DNA of 64,000 nucleotides from CAZLFA01 sp964558665 (GTDB lineage: Bacteria; Desulfobacterota; Syntrophia; Syntrophales; PHBD01). Below are positions 8,281 to 18,526 of the stretch, piece after piece; position 1 is the stretch's first letter, and each line of letters starts with the position of its first letter. Where the stretch lies: the NCBI GenBank assembly GCA_964558665.1, contig CAZLFA010000007.1, positions 17,806 through 81,805 of the forward strand, given 5' to 3'. Under the pieces are notes generated by a model. It was not told the DNA's origin, did no database searches, and was given only the letters and a program-made list of their open reading frames with translations. Position numbers and translations under genes: made by a program.

Positions 8281-11087
8281 AAGAGAATTATTTTCAGAAA
8301 CTTCCCCGTCAGGGATACTTCGGAAGATGCAACCTCTTCGGGAGTGCCTGAAGCCATGATAGTTCCTCCGCCCGGTCCGCCTTCCGGTCCCAAGTCGATT
8401 ATGTAATCCGCAGATTTGATGATATCCAGATTGTGCTCGATGACAACGATCGTGTTGCCCATGTCCACCAGCCTCATCAAGACGTCGAGCAGCTTCTGTA
8501 TGTCGGCGAAATGCAGGCCTATCGTGGGTTCGTCCAGGATGTAAAGCGTGTTGCTGTTGGTTTTTTTCCCCAGTTCCCTCGACAATTTGATTCTTTGCGC
8601 CTCCCCTCCGGAAAGTGTTGTCGCCGACTGTCCGAGCCTGATATAGCCCAGGCCGACGTCCGCAAGGAGCTGCAGTTTGGAGCGGATGGAAGGTATATTC
8701 TCGAAAAATGTCAACGCCTGTCCTACGGTCATGTCAAGAACGTCGGCAATGCTCTTCTCCTTGTATCGAATATCAAGGGTATCCCTGTTGAAGCGTTTGC
8801 CGTGGCAGACGTCGCATGTTACATAGACGTCGGGCAGAAAGTGCATCTCTATCTTGATCAGGCCGTTTCCCTGGCATGCTTCACAGCGGCCGCCCTTGAC
8901 GTTGAAGCTGAACCGTCCCGGCTTGTAGCCCCTGATGCGGGAGTCGGGAAGCCCGGTAAACAAATCTCTGATATGGGAAAAAATGCCTGTATATGTTACG
9001 GGGTTTGAACGGGGGGTCCGGCCGATGGGCTGCTGGTTGATCATGATGATTCTGTCTATACTGCCGGTGTCTGCGATGCGATCCAGTTTGCCCATGCCGC
9101 CCTTCAGTCCGTATATCCTTTTCGAAAGCGCCTTGTACAGCGTTTCGATCACCATGGTACTTTTGCCTGAACCTGAAACGCCGGTCACCGCCGTAAATAT
9201 GCCCACGGGAATCCGGATATCTATGTTTTTGAGATTGTGCTCGTGCGCTCCTTCAATGACAATGAATCGATCCGGCACGGGCCGCCGCTTATCGGGAAGA
9301 GGTATGGAAAGCTTGCCCGAGAGGTACAGACCGGTTAAGGAATGGTCGCTGTTGCAGATGTCCATGGGGGTTCCCTGAAAAACTATCCGGCCGCCGTTCT
9401 GCCCGGCGCCCGGCCCCATGTCGATAATATCGTCCGATTCCATCATCATCTCGGCGTCGTGTTCTACAACCAGAACGGTGTTTCCCATGTCCCTCAGCCG
9501 CTTGAGGGTGTTGATCAGGCGCTCATTGTCACGCTGGTGGAGACCAACCGTAGGTTCATCCAATATATAGAGTACTCCGACAAGCCCGGAACCGATCTGG
9601 GTTGCCAGCCTGATGCGCTGTCCCTCTCCTCCGGAAAGCGTGCCTGAAGACCTTTCCAGGCTCAGATAGTCGATCCCCACATCGACCAGAAATCGCAGCC
9701 TTTCCCTTATTTCCTTAAGAATTCGCTCTGAGATCAGGGCTTCCTGGTGTGTGAGAGGGATGGATTTGAAGAAGTCGTAACAGTCCCTGATGGAAAGGCA
9801 GCAGACCTCATAGATGTTGCGGCCGGCTATTCTGACCGACAGGTTTTCCTTCTTCAGCCTTGCACCCATGCAGGCAGGACACTCCCGCTGATTGATATAG
9901 CGCGCAAGATCCATGCGTATGGCGTTAGACGTTGTTTCGCGGTAGCGTCTGTCCAACTGATTGAGTATGCCTTCGAATTTTCTGGAATAGAAGTAGCGTC
10001 TTCCGCTTCTGTCCATGTAAAACTTGATCTTCTCCGGGCCGGAGCCGTAAAGAAGCGCATTTTGCGTGTTCTCCGGTAAGTGCCTGAAGGGGGTGTTGAT
10101 GTCGAAATGGTAGTGCTGCGCCAAAGCGTCAACGATCTGGTGAAAATAGACGGATTGTCTGCCTGCCCAGGGGGCTATCGCGCCTTCGCGGACAGAAAGA
10201 GATGTGTCGGGAACTACCAGCGCCTCATCGAAAAACATTTTCGTTCCCAGGCCGCCGCACTCCTCGCAGGCCCCGTAAGGACTGTTGAATGAGAACATGC
10301 GCGGCGCAAGCTCCGAGATGCTGATACCGCATTCCGGACACGCGTACCGTTCACTGAAAACGGTTTCCTCACCTCCGGCAATGCTTACGCTGACAAGTCC
10401 TCCGGAAAGTCCGGAGGCCGTTTCCAGGGAATCCCGCAAACGCTTTCTTATGCCGTCTTTAATAATGATCCTGTCCACGACGACATCGATGTCGTGCCGC
10501 TTGTTCTTGTCGAGGTTTATATCGTCCGCCAGTTCCCTTATTTCACCATCAACCCGGATCCGGACAAAACCTTCCTTGATCAGTTTCTTGAACTCCTTGT
10601 GAAACTCACCTTTTCTGCCCCTGATTACCGGCGCCATCAGGGTTATCCGTGATTTCTCAGGGAAGGCAAGGACGGCATCCATCATCATGTCGATAGTCTG
10701 CGATCTTATCTCCCTGCCGCACTTATAGCAGTGGGGAATTCCGATTCTGGCATAAAGAAGACGCAGATAATCGTATATCTCTGTTACTGTGCCGACTGTA
10801 GAACGGGGATTCTGGCTTGCTGTTCTCTGCTCGATGGCTATGGCGGGAGAAAGCCCCTCTATCGACTCCACGTCGGGCTTGTCCATCTGTCCGATGAACT
10901 GCCGTGCGTATGCCGACAGCGATTCGACATAGCGCCGCTGTCCTTCGGCGTAAATTGTGTCGAAGGCGAGAGAAGATTTCCCCGAGCCGCTTACACCGGT
11001 GATTACCACCAGCTTGTCTCTGGGAATGTCGATATTGATGTGCTTGAGGTTGTGCTGTGAAGCGCCCTTGATGCGTATAAAGTTCAT
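8277..11087 (-). CDS. uvrA: Excinuclease ABC subunit A
   Basis: A 936-residue DNA damage recognition ATPase of nucleotide excision repair, of usual length. The first Walker A is [14 protein letters not shown] near residue 32 and the second is [13 protein letters not shown] near 640. Two ABC signature regions ([12 protein letters not shown] and [12 protein letters not shown]) and Walker B stretches ([22 protein letters not shown]) are intact. Zinc-binding cysteines are visible in CYKCGRE, CPECG with CEECGG, and CEACQGNG with CDVCHG. It acts with UvrB and UvrC, not present here, and with Mfd, encoded three genes upstream on the same strand. A hairpin lies between it and the upstream PPIase gene, so it may have its own promoter. 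Confidence 0.98.
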   Translation of the reverse strand: MNFIRIKGASQHNLKHINIDIPRDKLVVITGVSGSGKSSLAFDTIYAEGQRRYVESLSAYARQFIGQMDKPDVESIEGLSPAIAIEQRTASQNPRSTVGTVTEIYDYLRLLYARIGIPHCYKCGREIRSQTIDMMMDAVLAFPEKSRITLMAPVIRGRKGEFHKEFKKLIKEGFVRIRVDGEIRELADDINLDKNKRHDIDVVVDRIIIKDGIRKRLRDSLETASGLSGGLVSVSIAGGEETVFSERYACPECGISISELAPRMFSFNSPYGACEECGGLGTKMFFDEALVVPDTSLSVREGAIAPWAGRQSVYFHQIVDALAQHYHFDINTPFRHLPENTQNALLYGSGPEKIKFYMDRSGRRYFYSRKFEGILNQLDRRYRETTSNAIRMDLARYINQRECPACMGARLKKENLSVRIAGRNIYEVCCLSIRDCYDFFKSIPLTHQEALISERILKEIRERLRFLVDVGIDYLSLERSSGTLSGGEGQRIRLATQIGSGLVGVLYILDEPTVGLHQRDNERLINTLKRLRDMGNTVLVVEHDAEMMMESDDIIDMGPGAGQNGGRIVFQGTPMDICNSDHSLTGLYLSGKLSIPLPDKRRPVPDRFIVIEGAHEHNLKNIDIRIPVGIFTAVTGVSGSGKSTMVIETLYKALSKRIYGLKGGMGKLDRIADTGSIDRIIMINQQPIGRTPRSNPVTYTGIFSHIRDLFTGLPDSRIRGYKPGRFSFNVKGGRCEACQGNGLIKIEMHFLPDVYVTCDVCHGKRFNRDTLDIRYKEKSIADVLDMTVGQALTFFENIPSIRSKLQLLADVGLGYIRLGQSATTLSGGEAQRIKLSRELGKKTNSNTLYILDEPTIGLHFADIQKLLDVLMRLVDMGNTIVVIEHNLDIIKSADYIIDLGPEGGPGGGTIMASGTPEEVASSEVSLTGKFLKIILF

Positions 11088-11143
11088 CGGTCGGTCAACC
11101 CGAAATGGTTGTGTGAAAAAAAGTATTCAGTATGCATATTCTT

Positions 11144-11182
11144 CCTTGGCTTCCATCCGGAAGTTACTGAAGGAAGCCAAGG
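11144..11182 (-). terminator. Hairpin between the surA-like gene and uvrA
   Basis: A perfect 11-base stem (CCTTGGCTTCC at 11144-11154, GGAAGCCAAGG at 11172-11182) with a 17-base loop begins 14 bases after the stop of the minus-strand PPIase gene. A run of seven T follows on the minus strand about 20 bases later, too far for a classical intrinsic terminator. It may be a terminator, a partial attenuator or an mRNA stabiliser separating uvrA from the mfd operon. Confidence 0.6.
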
Positions 11183-11195
11183 GAGAAGACAATTG

Positions 11196-12164
11196 TTATA
11201 ACTTTACTTCTATCAGCGACTTCGTGCGAAGTTCAGTCATCCACTCTTCGAACTTTTTGTCCATCTTTTCGGCCTCGATCTTTCTCTTGATTTCCGCACG
11301 TACCATGTCGATGCTTTTTACTCCTTCGCCTCTTTTGTCCATGATCATGATAATGTGGTAGCCTGCCGGTGATTCGAAAACAGGGCTTATTTCTTTGACC
11401 GCCATGCTGAAAGCCATCTTTTCAACCTCGGGCAGCATCGCTCCTCTTTCAATAAAACCGAGATCGCCTCCCCTGTTGGCAGCGGGGCCTTCAGAATATT
11501 TCGCTGCCAGAAAATCAAACGGTTCTCCTCCTTTTAACTGTTTGTACACAGATTCCGCCTTTGCCCTGATGGTCTCTCTGGTTTTGCTGTTGGCATCCTT
11601 CGGCAGCAGAAGCAGGATCTGCTTGATCCTGACAGCCTCCTTGCCTTCATATTCATTGCGATGGCTCTTGTAATATTCTCCGATTTCATCGTCGGAAACG
11701 GTTACCTTGTAGTTAACTTCAAATTTGAAAAGTCTCATTTTTAATATCTGAGTCTTCGTTTTTTCCTTGTACTGTTCGAAGGTCAAATCTTCTTTTGCCA
11801 GATTCTTTTTCAACTGCTCCAGGCTGATTTTGTTGTTGGTAAGCATGTTGTTGATCATTGACATGACGTCTTCATCTTTGACTACTGACCCGAATTTCTT
11901 GGCCTCCTGCTCGATCAATTTTTCTTCAATCAGCCGATTGAGGATCGCCTGCCGGGCTTCCGCTACTATTTTATCCTTGTCCGGTCCCTTGTAATTCGCG
12001 TCTATTCTCTGAATGACGGGCTGCAGGGCGGTGTTAAGATCATAAAGAGTTATCGCTTCGCCGTTAACCGTCGCAATTATCCGATCCCTGATGGCGGCAT
12101 CGGCCCCTGATGAAAGCAATAATGTTATTGTCACAAGTGCCGCTAATATTTTATTTACGTTCAC
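11196..12164 (-). CDS. Periplasmic parvulin-type peptidyl-prolyl isomerase, SurA-like
   Basis: A 322-residue protein with a clear Sec signal peptide (hydrophobic core followed by GADAA near residue 24). A SurA N-terminal helical chaperone domain ([15 protein letters not shown]) runs to about residue 170. One parvulin domain follows, seen as IKQILLLLP, then [33 protein letters not shown] and AGYHIIMI. It should assist folding of outer-membrane proteins in the periplasm. Its ATG overlaps the stop of the upstream PPIase gene by four bases (12161-12164), so the two are translationally coupled. It is shorter than E. coli SurA, which has two parvulin domains. Confidence 0.9.
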   Translation of the reverse strand: MNVNKILAALVTITLLLSSGADAAIRDRIIATVNGEAITLYDLNTALQPVIQRIDANYKGPDKDKIVAEARQAILNRLIEEKLIEQEAKKFGSVVKDEDVMSMINNMLTNNKISLEQLKKNLAKEDLTFEQYKEKTKTQILKMRLFKFEVNYKVTVSDDEIGEYYKSHRNEYEGKEAVRIKQILLLLPKDANSKTRETIRAKAESVYKQLKGGEPFDFLAAKYSEGPAANRGGDLGFIERGAMLPEVEKMAFSMAVKEISPVFESPAGYHIIMIMDKRGEGVKSIDMVRAEIKRKIEAEKMDKKFEEWMTELRTKSLIEVKL

Positions 12165-13147
12165 TGTTTATTCTCCTGTAAATGGTTTATTGATTCTGAA
12201 TCTTTTATCGCGCCCATGTTAATTTGAACAGTTGCCCTTTTCCTCAACCCCTGCAGCCAGATGGAATATGCCTGTTCCTCTTTCTGGCTTTTTAGTCGGG
12301 AAAGAATATCTTCTTTTGCCGCCGCAAAGGGTTTTTGTCCTCCCGTATATTTCTTCATGACCTTGAAGATGTGAAAACCATAAGGGCTCTTCACGACACG
12401 GCTGATCTGTCCTATCGGTATTGAAAAAATAACCGAGTCAATTTCTTCCGGCATGACCCCGCGCGGCATGAATCCCAGGTCGCCGCCCTTTGATGCCTCC
12501 GGTGTCATTGATGCTTCGCGGGCCACCGCTGCAAAATCTTCACCCATGTTCAATCTGTTCAATATCGCTTCCGCCTTATCCGCATCCCTTGTCAAGATCT
12601 GCGCTACATGAACCCTGGGTGTGGAAGTGTAAGCCTTTATGTTCTTCCTGTAGTAGTCAATGGCTTCTTTATCGGATATCTTTATGCCGGCATAGACATC
12701 CTTTTCTATAAGCTTTTCCATCAGCATACGTTTTTTTAATTCTTCCTTCCATCGTTCGAACTTTATGCCCGGCGGAAAATTGCCGTTAAAATCACCATTG
12801 CCGTAATCTTTCCTAATCTCATCTATTTTTTTTGTCAATTCATTGTCGTTTACCGTGATCGACAGTTCCCCGGCTCGCTGAATCATCAGTTTCTCTGTAA
12901 TCATTGCATTGAGAATCTCTTCCTTCAGTTTTTCAATTTCGGCTGATGACGATGTCTTGCCGGCAGCAATAATATCCCAATGCTTCTTATAGCGTATTTC
13001 ATATTCAGACAAAGGTATTTTCTCTCCGTTTACCGTTGCCACAAACGGCTGATCCGACTTACGGCAACTCAGCAGGCTGAGGGCGATTATCAGCACCAGA
13101 ATTATTGCGATGTTGGAGACGGCCGTCATTTTATGCTGATTATTCAT
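12161..13147 (-). CDS. Lipoprotein parvulin-type peptidyl-prolyl isomerase
   Basis: About 328 residues with a lipoprotein signal (hydrophobic stretch ending LSLLSC, the Cys being the lipidation site), a SurA-type N-terminal domain (VATVNGEKIPLSEYE) and one parvulin domain (VHVAQILTR, AVAREASMTPEASKGGDLGFMPRG, YGFHIFKV). It is expected on the periplasmic face of a membrane, in the style of PrsA or SurA. Start choice: the frame is open back to a TTG at 13210 that overlaps the mfd stop, but only a start near 13147 (or the ATG at 13129) gives a signal peptide of normal length. It is coupled to the SurA-like gene downstream. Similarity to its neighbour suggests tandem duplication and divergence. 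Confidence 0.88.
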   Translation of the reverse strand: MNNQHKMTAVSNIAIILVLIIALSLLSCRKSDQPFVATVNGEKIPLSEYEIRYKKHWDIIAAGKTSSSAEIEKLKEEILNAMITEKLMIQRAGELSITVNDNELTKKIDEIRKDYGNGDFNGNFPPGIKFERWKEELKKRMLMEKLIEKDVYAGIKISDKEAIDYYRKNIKAYTSTPRVHVAQILTRDADKAEAILNRLNMGEDFAAVAREASMTPEASKGGDLGFMPRGVMPEEIDSVIFSIPIGQISRVVKSPYGFHIFKVMKKYTGGQKPFAAAKEDILSRLKSQKEEQAYSIWLQGLRKRATVQINMGAIKDSESINHLQENKQ

Positions 13148-13206
13148 ATCCTGCATCATATATGGTGATAGCTGTGCAAAGCCCTCAGATTGTTGTTGAC
13201 CGGTAT

Positions 13207-16200
13207 TCAATCAATCAATGCCTTCAGCAATCCGCCTGCCCTTGCCAGCACGTCTTTTCCCTCCAGACCGGGAGCGGGAACGGAGAGAGTCATGTCCGGC
13301 GTCAATCTCATGCCCTTGAGCTGTTTTCGGGAAAGAGCGATCAATCTTGCAGGATCGACGGGGCTGTCTGTCCTGAACATTATCGACATATTTTTCCCGT
13401 CGTAGAACATTTTTTTGCCCTTTACCCGCTTCAGAATATTTCTAATCCGGATTGTTTCCAGAAGGTTGTTTACCTCCTCAGGCAGAAAGCCGAAGCCATC
13501 CTTCAGGCCGTCTCTGATCTCTGCCAGTTCTTCGTCGGAAGATGCCAGTGAAATTTTCTTATAGGTGACAAGCCTTCTGTTATCATCCCCCATATAATCC
13601 TCTGGAATATAAGCGGAAAGGCCGAGCTGTATCTCGGGGCGAAAATCCTCTTCCGGGGGAGTTGTACCCTTCAATTCCTGAATGGTCTTTTCCATAAGCT
13701 CTGTGTAGAGTTCATATCCTACAGCCGACACATGCCCTGATTGAGAAATGCCGAGGAGATTACCCGCGCCTCTGATTTCCAGATCGTTCGATGCGATGCG
13801 GAATCCCGATCCGGGTTCCGAAAAATCCATAATTACCTGCAGGCGTTTCTGGGCGTCTCTCGTCAGTATGGCGCCTTTCGGAACCAGGAGATAGGCAAAC
13901 GCCTCTTCCCTGGAACGGCCTACTCTTCCTCTGAGCTGGTAGAGCTGGGCAAGACCGAAGCGATCAGCCCGGTTTATGACAATGGTGTTGGCCGTAGGTA
14001 TGTCAACTCCGGAAGCTACTATTGTTGTGCAAACCAATACATTGTAATCCTTTTTGACAAATTTTACCATCGCATCCTCGATCTCTTTGGGCTTCATCCG
14101 GCCATGGACGATGCCGATTTTAGCCTCCGGGATCAATTTCCCCAGCAGTCTTGCCATGCTGTATATTGAATTGACGCGGTCGTGAATGAAAAACACCTGG
14201 CCGCCCCTTGCAATCTCTCCTTTGACGGCATTTGCTATTACATCCTCGTCAAACTCGAAAAGAAAAGTCTTTATGGGCAGGCGGTCTTCCGGAGGAGTGT
14301 TGATGATGGACAGGTCACGAATCCCGACAAGGGAGAGGTGAAGAGTGCGTGGAATCGGTGTGGCGGAGAGAGTAAGGACATCGACGAGCGTCCGCAGCGT
14401 CTTCAATTTTTCCTTATGGGCGACACCAAACCGCTGTTCTTCGTCTATTATGACAAGCCCCAGGTTTTTGAAGCGGATATCGCTTTGAAGAATCCTGTGT
14501 GTGCCGATCAGGATATCTATGCTGCCCCTGCGTATCTCCTCTGCAACTTCCTGCTGCTGGGCTCTGGGTTTGAGACGGTTCATAACAGCCAGCCGCATGG
14601 GATAATCCTGCAGCCGGCCCATAAAGGTCTGATAATGCTGCTCTGCCAGGATAGTAGTGGGCACGAGCAGGGCAACCTGTTTTCCATCCATGACCGCCCG
14701 GAACGAAGCCCGCAGCGCGACCTCTGTTTTACCGAAGCCCGCATCGCCGCATACAAGGCGGTCCATGGGCTTGGAGTCGCTCATGTCCAGTTGAATGTCT
14801 TCGATGGCTTTTGCCTGATCCGCCGTTTCCTCAAAAGGGAAGCTTGAACAAAACTCTTCGTATGTCCTGTCAGGAGGAGCAAAGGCATCACGTTCCATGA
14901 CCTCCCGCGCAGCATAGATGGATACAAGTTCTTCGGCGACCTCACGCACGGATTTCTTTACTTTTTCCTTAACTGCATCCCAGGAGGTTCCTCCCAGTCT
15001 GTCTATCTTGGGCTGGTAGCCGTCGGGACCGATGTAGCGCTGAAGCATGTCGAGGCGGTCAACCGGGAGATACAGCTTGTCGTTCTCCTGGTATTCGACA
15101 AGCAGAAAGTCATTTTCTGTTCCTCCGACAGCAAGCTTCTGCAATCCTCTGTAGAGGCCTATGCCGTGGTCTGTGTGAACCACATAGTCCCCTTCCTTTA
15201 ATTCTCCGAACGATTTGAGGAAATATCCCTCCCGAGATGCCCTGGCTTTCCTTCTGGCTGTTTTTTTACCGAAAACGTCGTCTTCGGTGATCGCAACCAC
15301 CTGCAGCTCCGGTATTATGAAGCTGCCGGAGAGCTTTCCGTCCAAGAGTACAAGCTGTCCCTTTTTTTCTGTTTGCCGGATTAAAGTGAGAAAAGGTGTA
15401 TCCGCGCAGGCAATGGTCAGTGAGTATTGGTCAAGGAGGTGGCGAATCCTTTGCATTTCTCCCGGACCGCTGCATATCAAGGCAACAAGATTTCCATCGG
15501 CTGTCCATTTATTTATGCTTTCAACCAGCGGCGCCAGAAGGCCGCTTTCAACTGACGGTCCGTGCTGTGTCCTGACGGTGCGGTCAATTTTTTCCGCCTT
15601 CAGTTCTATTACCGGCCCCGCACCCCCTTCTTCATTGCTGACAGATATCTCTTCAAATATTATCTGCCGGAATGATGATAGTTGATCAAAAACGGATTCG
15701 GGGGATAGAAAGGATGATTTTCTTTCCAGATAAAACCTGTCGCCGGATGCCGCTTTCTCGAGGAAGCGTTCCATGCCGTTTTCCCACGATTGAAGAGAGT
15801 GCCCGATGTTTATGGGGTTGTCATATACAATAATGCTGTCCCCGGAAATAAAGTCGGCCAGTGAACCGGGATGCTCCCATCGCTCTGAAGCTGCTGTTTC
15901 TGCAAACGTGTATTCATTTGATTGACGGCCGTTTCCATAAAACAGTGAAAGAAAAATCGGATTGATGGACGACGACCCGCTGTTTTCCAGGGTTTCAAGT
16001 ATCCTGTTTTTCAGGCTCTTGGGCAGGTCAAGTTCGTCAAAGCGTTCTTTTGTTTTGCGTACGGCAAGCCTTCTGCTTTCTTCCGTAATGATCACCTCGC
16101 GTGCCGGAGGCAATGAGAAGTCAACAATCTCCCCTGCGGATCTCTGGGATACCGGATCAAAAGGTCTTATAGACTCCAGCTCATCCCCGAAAAATTCCAT

Positions 16201-16803
16201 GCGCACGGGCCTTTCGCCCGTTACAGGATAGACATCGATGACATGACCGCGGATGCTGAATTCCCCCTTTTCCTCGACCAGCGCCGTTCTGTGATAGCCG
16301 CCGGAGAGCAGTTTTTCCAGGAATATTTCTCGTTCGATGCAGTCACCGATAGAGACCGTCTGCATATAATCGCTCAGTGATTTCCTGGGAATGGTTCTGG
16401 CAAGCAGGGACGTTACGGGCAGAGCCACAATGCAGGCGTTTCCAGATGAGAGTCTGCACAGGGTGTCTGTGCGGACCAGTTCTGTCTCTCGCTGAATTGC
16501 GAACATGTCGGCCGACATTGTGTCATAAGCGGGAAATATCCGTACCAGCTCGTTATTGCCTGTAAAAAAGGCAATGTCTTTTTGCAGACCGACCGCCTCC
16601 TGCTCTGTTGCAGTTACCACGATCAATGATCTTTGCAGTGCACTGAAAATAATGGATAAAACCAGCGCCCGCACGGAGCCGCCCGGGATGTTGACCCTTG
16701 TTATCCGGTTTTCCTTGAAGCTGATGCCGGACAGCAGTTCGGCAACGGCTGTACCCGTCGCTGACCCGGCTTGAATCCGATTTTTCTCTACTATCTTTCT
16801 CAT
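13207..16803 (-). CDS. mfd: Transcription-repair coupling factor
   Basis: A 1198-residue DNA translocase that removes RNA polymerase stalled at lesions and recruits UvrA. The order is: UvrB-like N-terminal region; the RNA polymerase interaction domain around residue 540 (GDYVVHTDHGIGLYRGL); then helicase motifs with Walker A GDAGFGKTEVALRA, the IDEEQRFGV box, LSATPIPRTL and QLRGRVGRS; and the TRCF C-terminal domain (PEIQLGLSAYIPEDY). Length and motifs are complete. It is the first gene of a minus-strand operon with two PPIase genes. The start at 16803 is ATG and faces the divergently read PPDK regulatory gene across 112 bases. Confidence 0.98.
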   Translation of the reverse strand: MRKIVEKNRIQAGSATGTAVAELLSGISFKENRITRVNIPGGSVRALVLSIIFSALQRSLIVVTATEQEAVGLQKDIAFFTGNNELVRIFPAYDTMSADMFAIQRETELVRTDTLCRLSSGNACIVALPVTSLLARTIPRKSLSDYMQTVSIGDCIEREIFLEKLLSGGYHRTALVEEKGEFSIRGHVIDVYPVTGERPVRMEFFGDELESIRPFDPVSQRSAGEIVDFSLPPAREVIITEESRRLAVRKTKERFDELDLPKSLKNRILETLENSGSSSINPIFLSLFYGNGRQSNEYTFAETAASERWEHPGSLADFISGDSIIVYDNPINIGHSLQSWENGMERFLEKAASGDRFYLERKSSFLSPESVFDQLSSFRQIIFEEISVSNEEGGAGPVIELKAEKIDRTVRTQHGPSVESGLLAPLVESINKWTADGNLVALICSGPGEMQRIRHLLDQYSLTIACADTPFLTLIRQTEKKGQLVLLDGKLSGSFIIPELQVVAITEDDVFGKKTARRKARASREGYFLKSFGELKEGDYVVHTDHGIGLYRGLQKLAVGGTENDFLLVEYQENDKLYLPVDRLDMLQRYIGPDGYQPKIDRLGGTSWDAVKEKVKKSVREVAEELVSIYAAREVMERDAFAPPDRTYEEFCSSFPFEETADQAKAIEDIQLDMSDSKPMDRLVCGDAGFGKTEVALRASFRAVMDGKQVALLVPTTILAEQHYQTFMGRLQDYPMRLAVMNRLKPRAQQQEVAEEIRRGSIDILIGTHRILQSDIRFKNLGLVIIDEEQRFGVAHKEKLKTLRTLVDVLTLSATPIPRTLHLSLVGIRDLSIINTPPEDRLPIKTFLFEFDEDVIANAVKGEIARGGQVFFIHDRVNSIYSMARLLGKLIPEAKIGIVHGRMKPKEIEDAMVKFVKKDYNVLVCTTIVASGVDIPTANTIVINRADRFGLAQLYQLRGRVGRSREEAFAYLLVPKGAILTRDAQKRLQVIMDFSEPGSGFRIASNDLEIRGAGNLLGISQSGHVSAVGYELYTELMEKTIQELKGTTPPEEDFRPEIQLGLSAYIPEDYMGDDNRRLVTYKKISLASSDEELAEIRDGLKDGFGFLPEEVNNLLETIRIRNILKRVKGKKMFYDGKNMSIMFRTDSPVDPARLIALSRKQLKGMRLTPDMTLSVPAPGLEGKDVLARAGGLLKALID

Positions 16804-16915
16804 GATGTATCTCTCATTAAATTATAAAGGCTATACCATGAAAATAAAATATTCAAGAGAAACGGCTGTTGATTACTCCCGGAAATTATAGTAGTTGATT
16901 GACGGAGGGTTGTTG

Positions 16916-17746
16916 ATGACGACAAAAAGGACTATTTTTTTCATCTCGGACAGTACGGCCATCACCGTACAGACGTTGGGACAGAGCCTGCTCACGCAGT
17001 TTGAACATATTGAGTTTGAGCAGATCACGCTTCCTTTTGTCGACAGCATGGTCAAGGCTGACAACGCCGTTTTGAGGATCAACAGAAAGGTTCAGGAAAC
17101 AGGCATAAGCCCGCTGGTCTTCAGCACTCTGGTCGATCCTGAAATCAGGCAGAAAATCATGAACAGCAACGGTGTTGTTTTTGATTTCATCGACACCTTC
17201 ATCAGCCGGCTGGAAAACGTCCTGAGCGTTCAGTCGTCGCACACCATCGGGCGTTTCCATGGCCTCGTGAACGACAGTGCCTATAACATAAGGATCGATG
17301 CGGTCAACTATGCCCTTGGTCATGATGACGGCATCATGACCAAGAACTATAATCGCGCTGATGTGATACTAATCGGCGTATCACGTGCCGGGAAGACTCC
17401 CACCTGCATCTATATGGGCATGCAGTTTGGCATATATGCCGCCAACTATCCTCTCACCGAAGAAGATTTTTTCAGTAAGGACAAGAAAATATCGTCAGTT
17501 CTTGCCCCTTTTCGCAAAAAATTGTTCGGCCTCACAATCAATCCGGACCGGCTGCAGAAGATAAGGGCGGAAAGACGGCCGGATTCAAGATATTCATCAC
17601 TTACGCAATGCCAGAAAGAAATAATGATGGCGGAATCTTTCTTTGAATCGGAAGACATACCCTTTATCAACATCACATTGATGTCGGTTGAGGAGATAGC
17701 CGCTACTATCATGCACAGTAATAAACTGGAGCGCCGCGCGGTCTGA
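16916..17746 (+). CDS. ppsR: PEP synthase / pyruvate phosphate dikinase regulatory protein (DUF299)
   Basis: A 276-residue bifunctional kinase/phosphorylase of the DUF299 family. Known members inactivate PEP synthase or PPDK by ADP-dependent phosphorylation of an active-site threonine and reactivate it with phosphate. Seen: the N-terminal FFISDSTAITVQTLGQS and the P-loop-like GVSRAGKTPTCIYM near residue 152. The start is fixed by GGAGG at 16904-16908 seven bases before the ATG at 16916; the frame is open to a TTG at 16895 that has no such site. The target enzyme gene is not in the window. It controls the pyruvate/PEP node, to which the PEP carboxykinase homologue at 48573 also belongs. Confidence 0.93.
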   Translation: MTTKRTIFFISDSTAITVQTLGQSLLTQFEHIEFEQITLPFVDSMVKADNAVLRINRKVQETGISPLVFSTLVDPEIRQKIMNSNGVVFDFIDTFISRLENVLSVQSSHTIGRFHGLVNDSAYNIRIDAVNYALGHDDGIMTKNYNRADVILIGVSRAGKTPTCIYMGMQFGIYAANYPLTEEDFFSKDKKISSVLAPFRKKLFGLTINPDRLQKIRAERRPDSRYSSLTQCQKEIMMAESFFESEDIPFINITLMSVEEIAATIMHSNKLERRAV

Positions 17747-17842
17747 CAGGTTATGAACTGTCATAAATATCTGTTGAGAATCGCTTTCTTTTTTGTTAAC
17801 AAACCTTCCGCCTCTTGGGGCAGGTGACCCGGGTTTTGGAAA

Positions 17843-18451
17843 TTGCAAAAGAAAATCAAGCATATATTTTTGACCGGCCTTGCAGTGACGATCCCTGCAG
17901 GGGTGACAATTTATATCCTCTTTTTTCTTGTCAACCTTATGGACAGCCTGCTTCGGGTCATCCCCTCTGCTTATCACCCGGATAATCTGCTGAGATTTCA
18001 TGTTCCGGGACTGGGCGTCATTTTTACGCTGTTTCTGATCTTCATTTGCGGTCTGGTGACGAAAAGCTATTTCGGAAGGAAGGCGGTTTCAGCAGGAGAG
18101 ATGATTCTTCAAAAAATACCGGTGGTCAGCAGTATCTACAAGGCTGCCAAGCAGGTTGTGGACGCGGTATTTACAGCCCGGGGACAGAACTTCAAAAAGG
18201 TTGTTCTTGTGGAATATCCCGGTAAAGGCATGTATGCGATTGGATTCTTTACAGGAATGATGGAGGATGCTGTTCGGGATAAGTTAGAAGGGAGATGGGC
18301 ATGTGTCTTTATGCCGACAACCCCTAATCCAACCTCCGGCTATTTTATCATGGTAAGGGAAGAAGACATGATAACCATGGATATATCGGTAGAAGAGGCC
18401 TTTACTTCGATCATCTCATGCGGTATAGTCCAGCCCGCCAAGAGAGAGTGA
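17843..18451 (+). CDS. DUF502 family membrane protein
   Basis: A 202-residue integral membrane protein of the DUF502 family, function unknown. It starts with a basic segment and two hydrophobic segments (roughly 7-31 and 53-71, including FTLFLIFICGLV), followed by a soluble domain with PVVSSIYKAAKQVVDA and VFMPTTPNPTSGYFIMV, both hallmarks of the family. The frame has a stop at 17825, and the first available start is TTG at 17843, which is used here although its ribosome site is poor. It lies 96 bases after ppsR and 75 before metK on the same strand, so co-transcription is likely. Confidence 0.88.
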   Translation: MQKKIKHIFLTGLAVTIPAGVTIYILFFLVNLMDSLLRVIPSAYHPDNLLRFHVPGLGVIFTLFLIFICGLVTKSYFGRKAVSAGEMILQKIPVVSSIYKAAKQVVDAVFTARGQNFKKVVLVEYPGKGMYAIGFFTGMMEDAVRDKLEGRWACVFMPTTPNPTSGYFIMVREEDMITMDISVEEAFTSIISCGIVQPAKRE

Positions 18452-18526
18452 TGTCATGTCCCCGCTTTCCGGCGGCGGGCTATATAATGGAGAGAATAAA
18501 AAATTGATCATTAAGGAGAATGAAAC

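Noticed and set aside
18452..18526. SAM or SAH riboswitch before metK
   Set aside because: The leader is only 75 bases and shows just a short GC hairpin and a ribosome site; no conserved riboswitch core.
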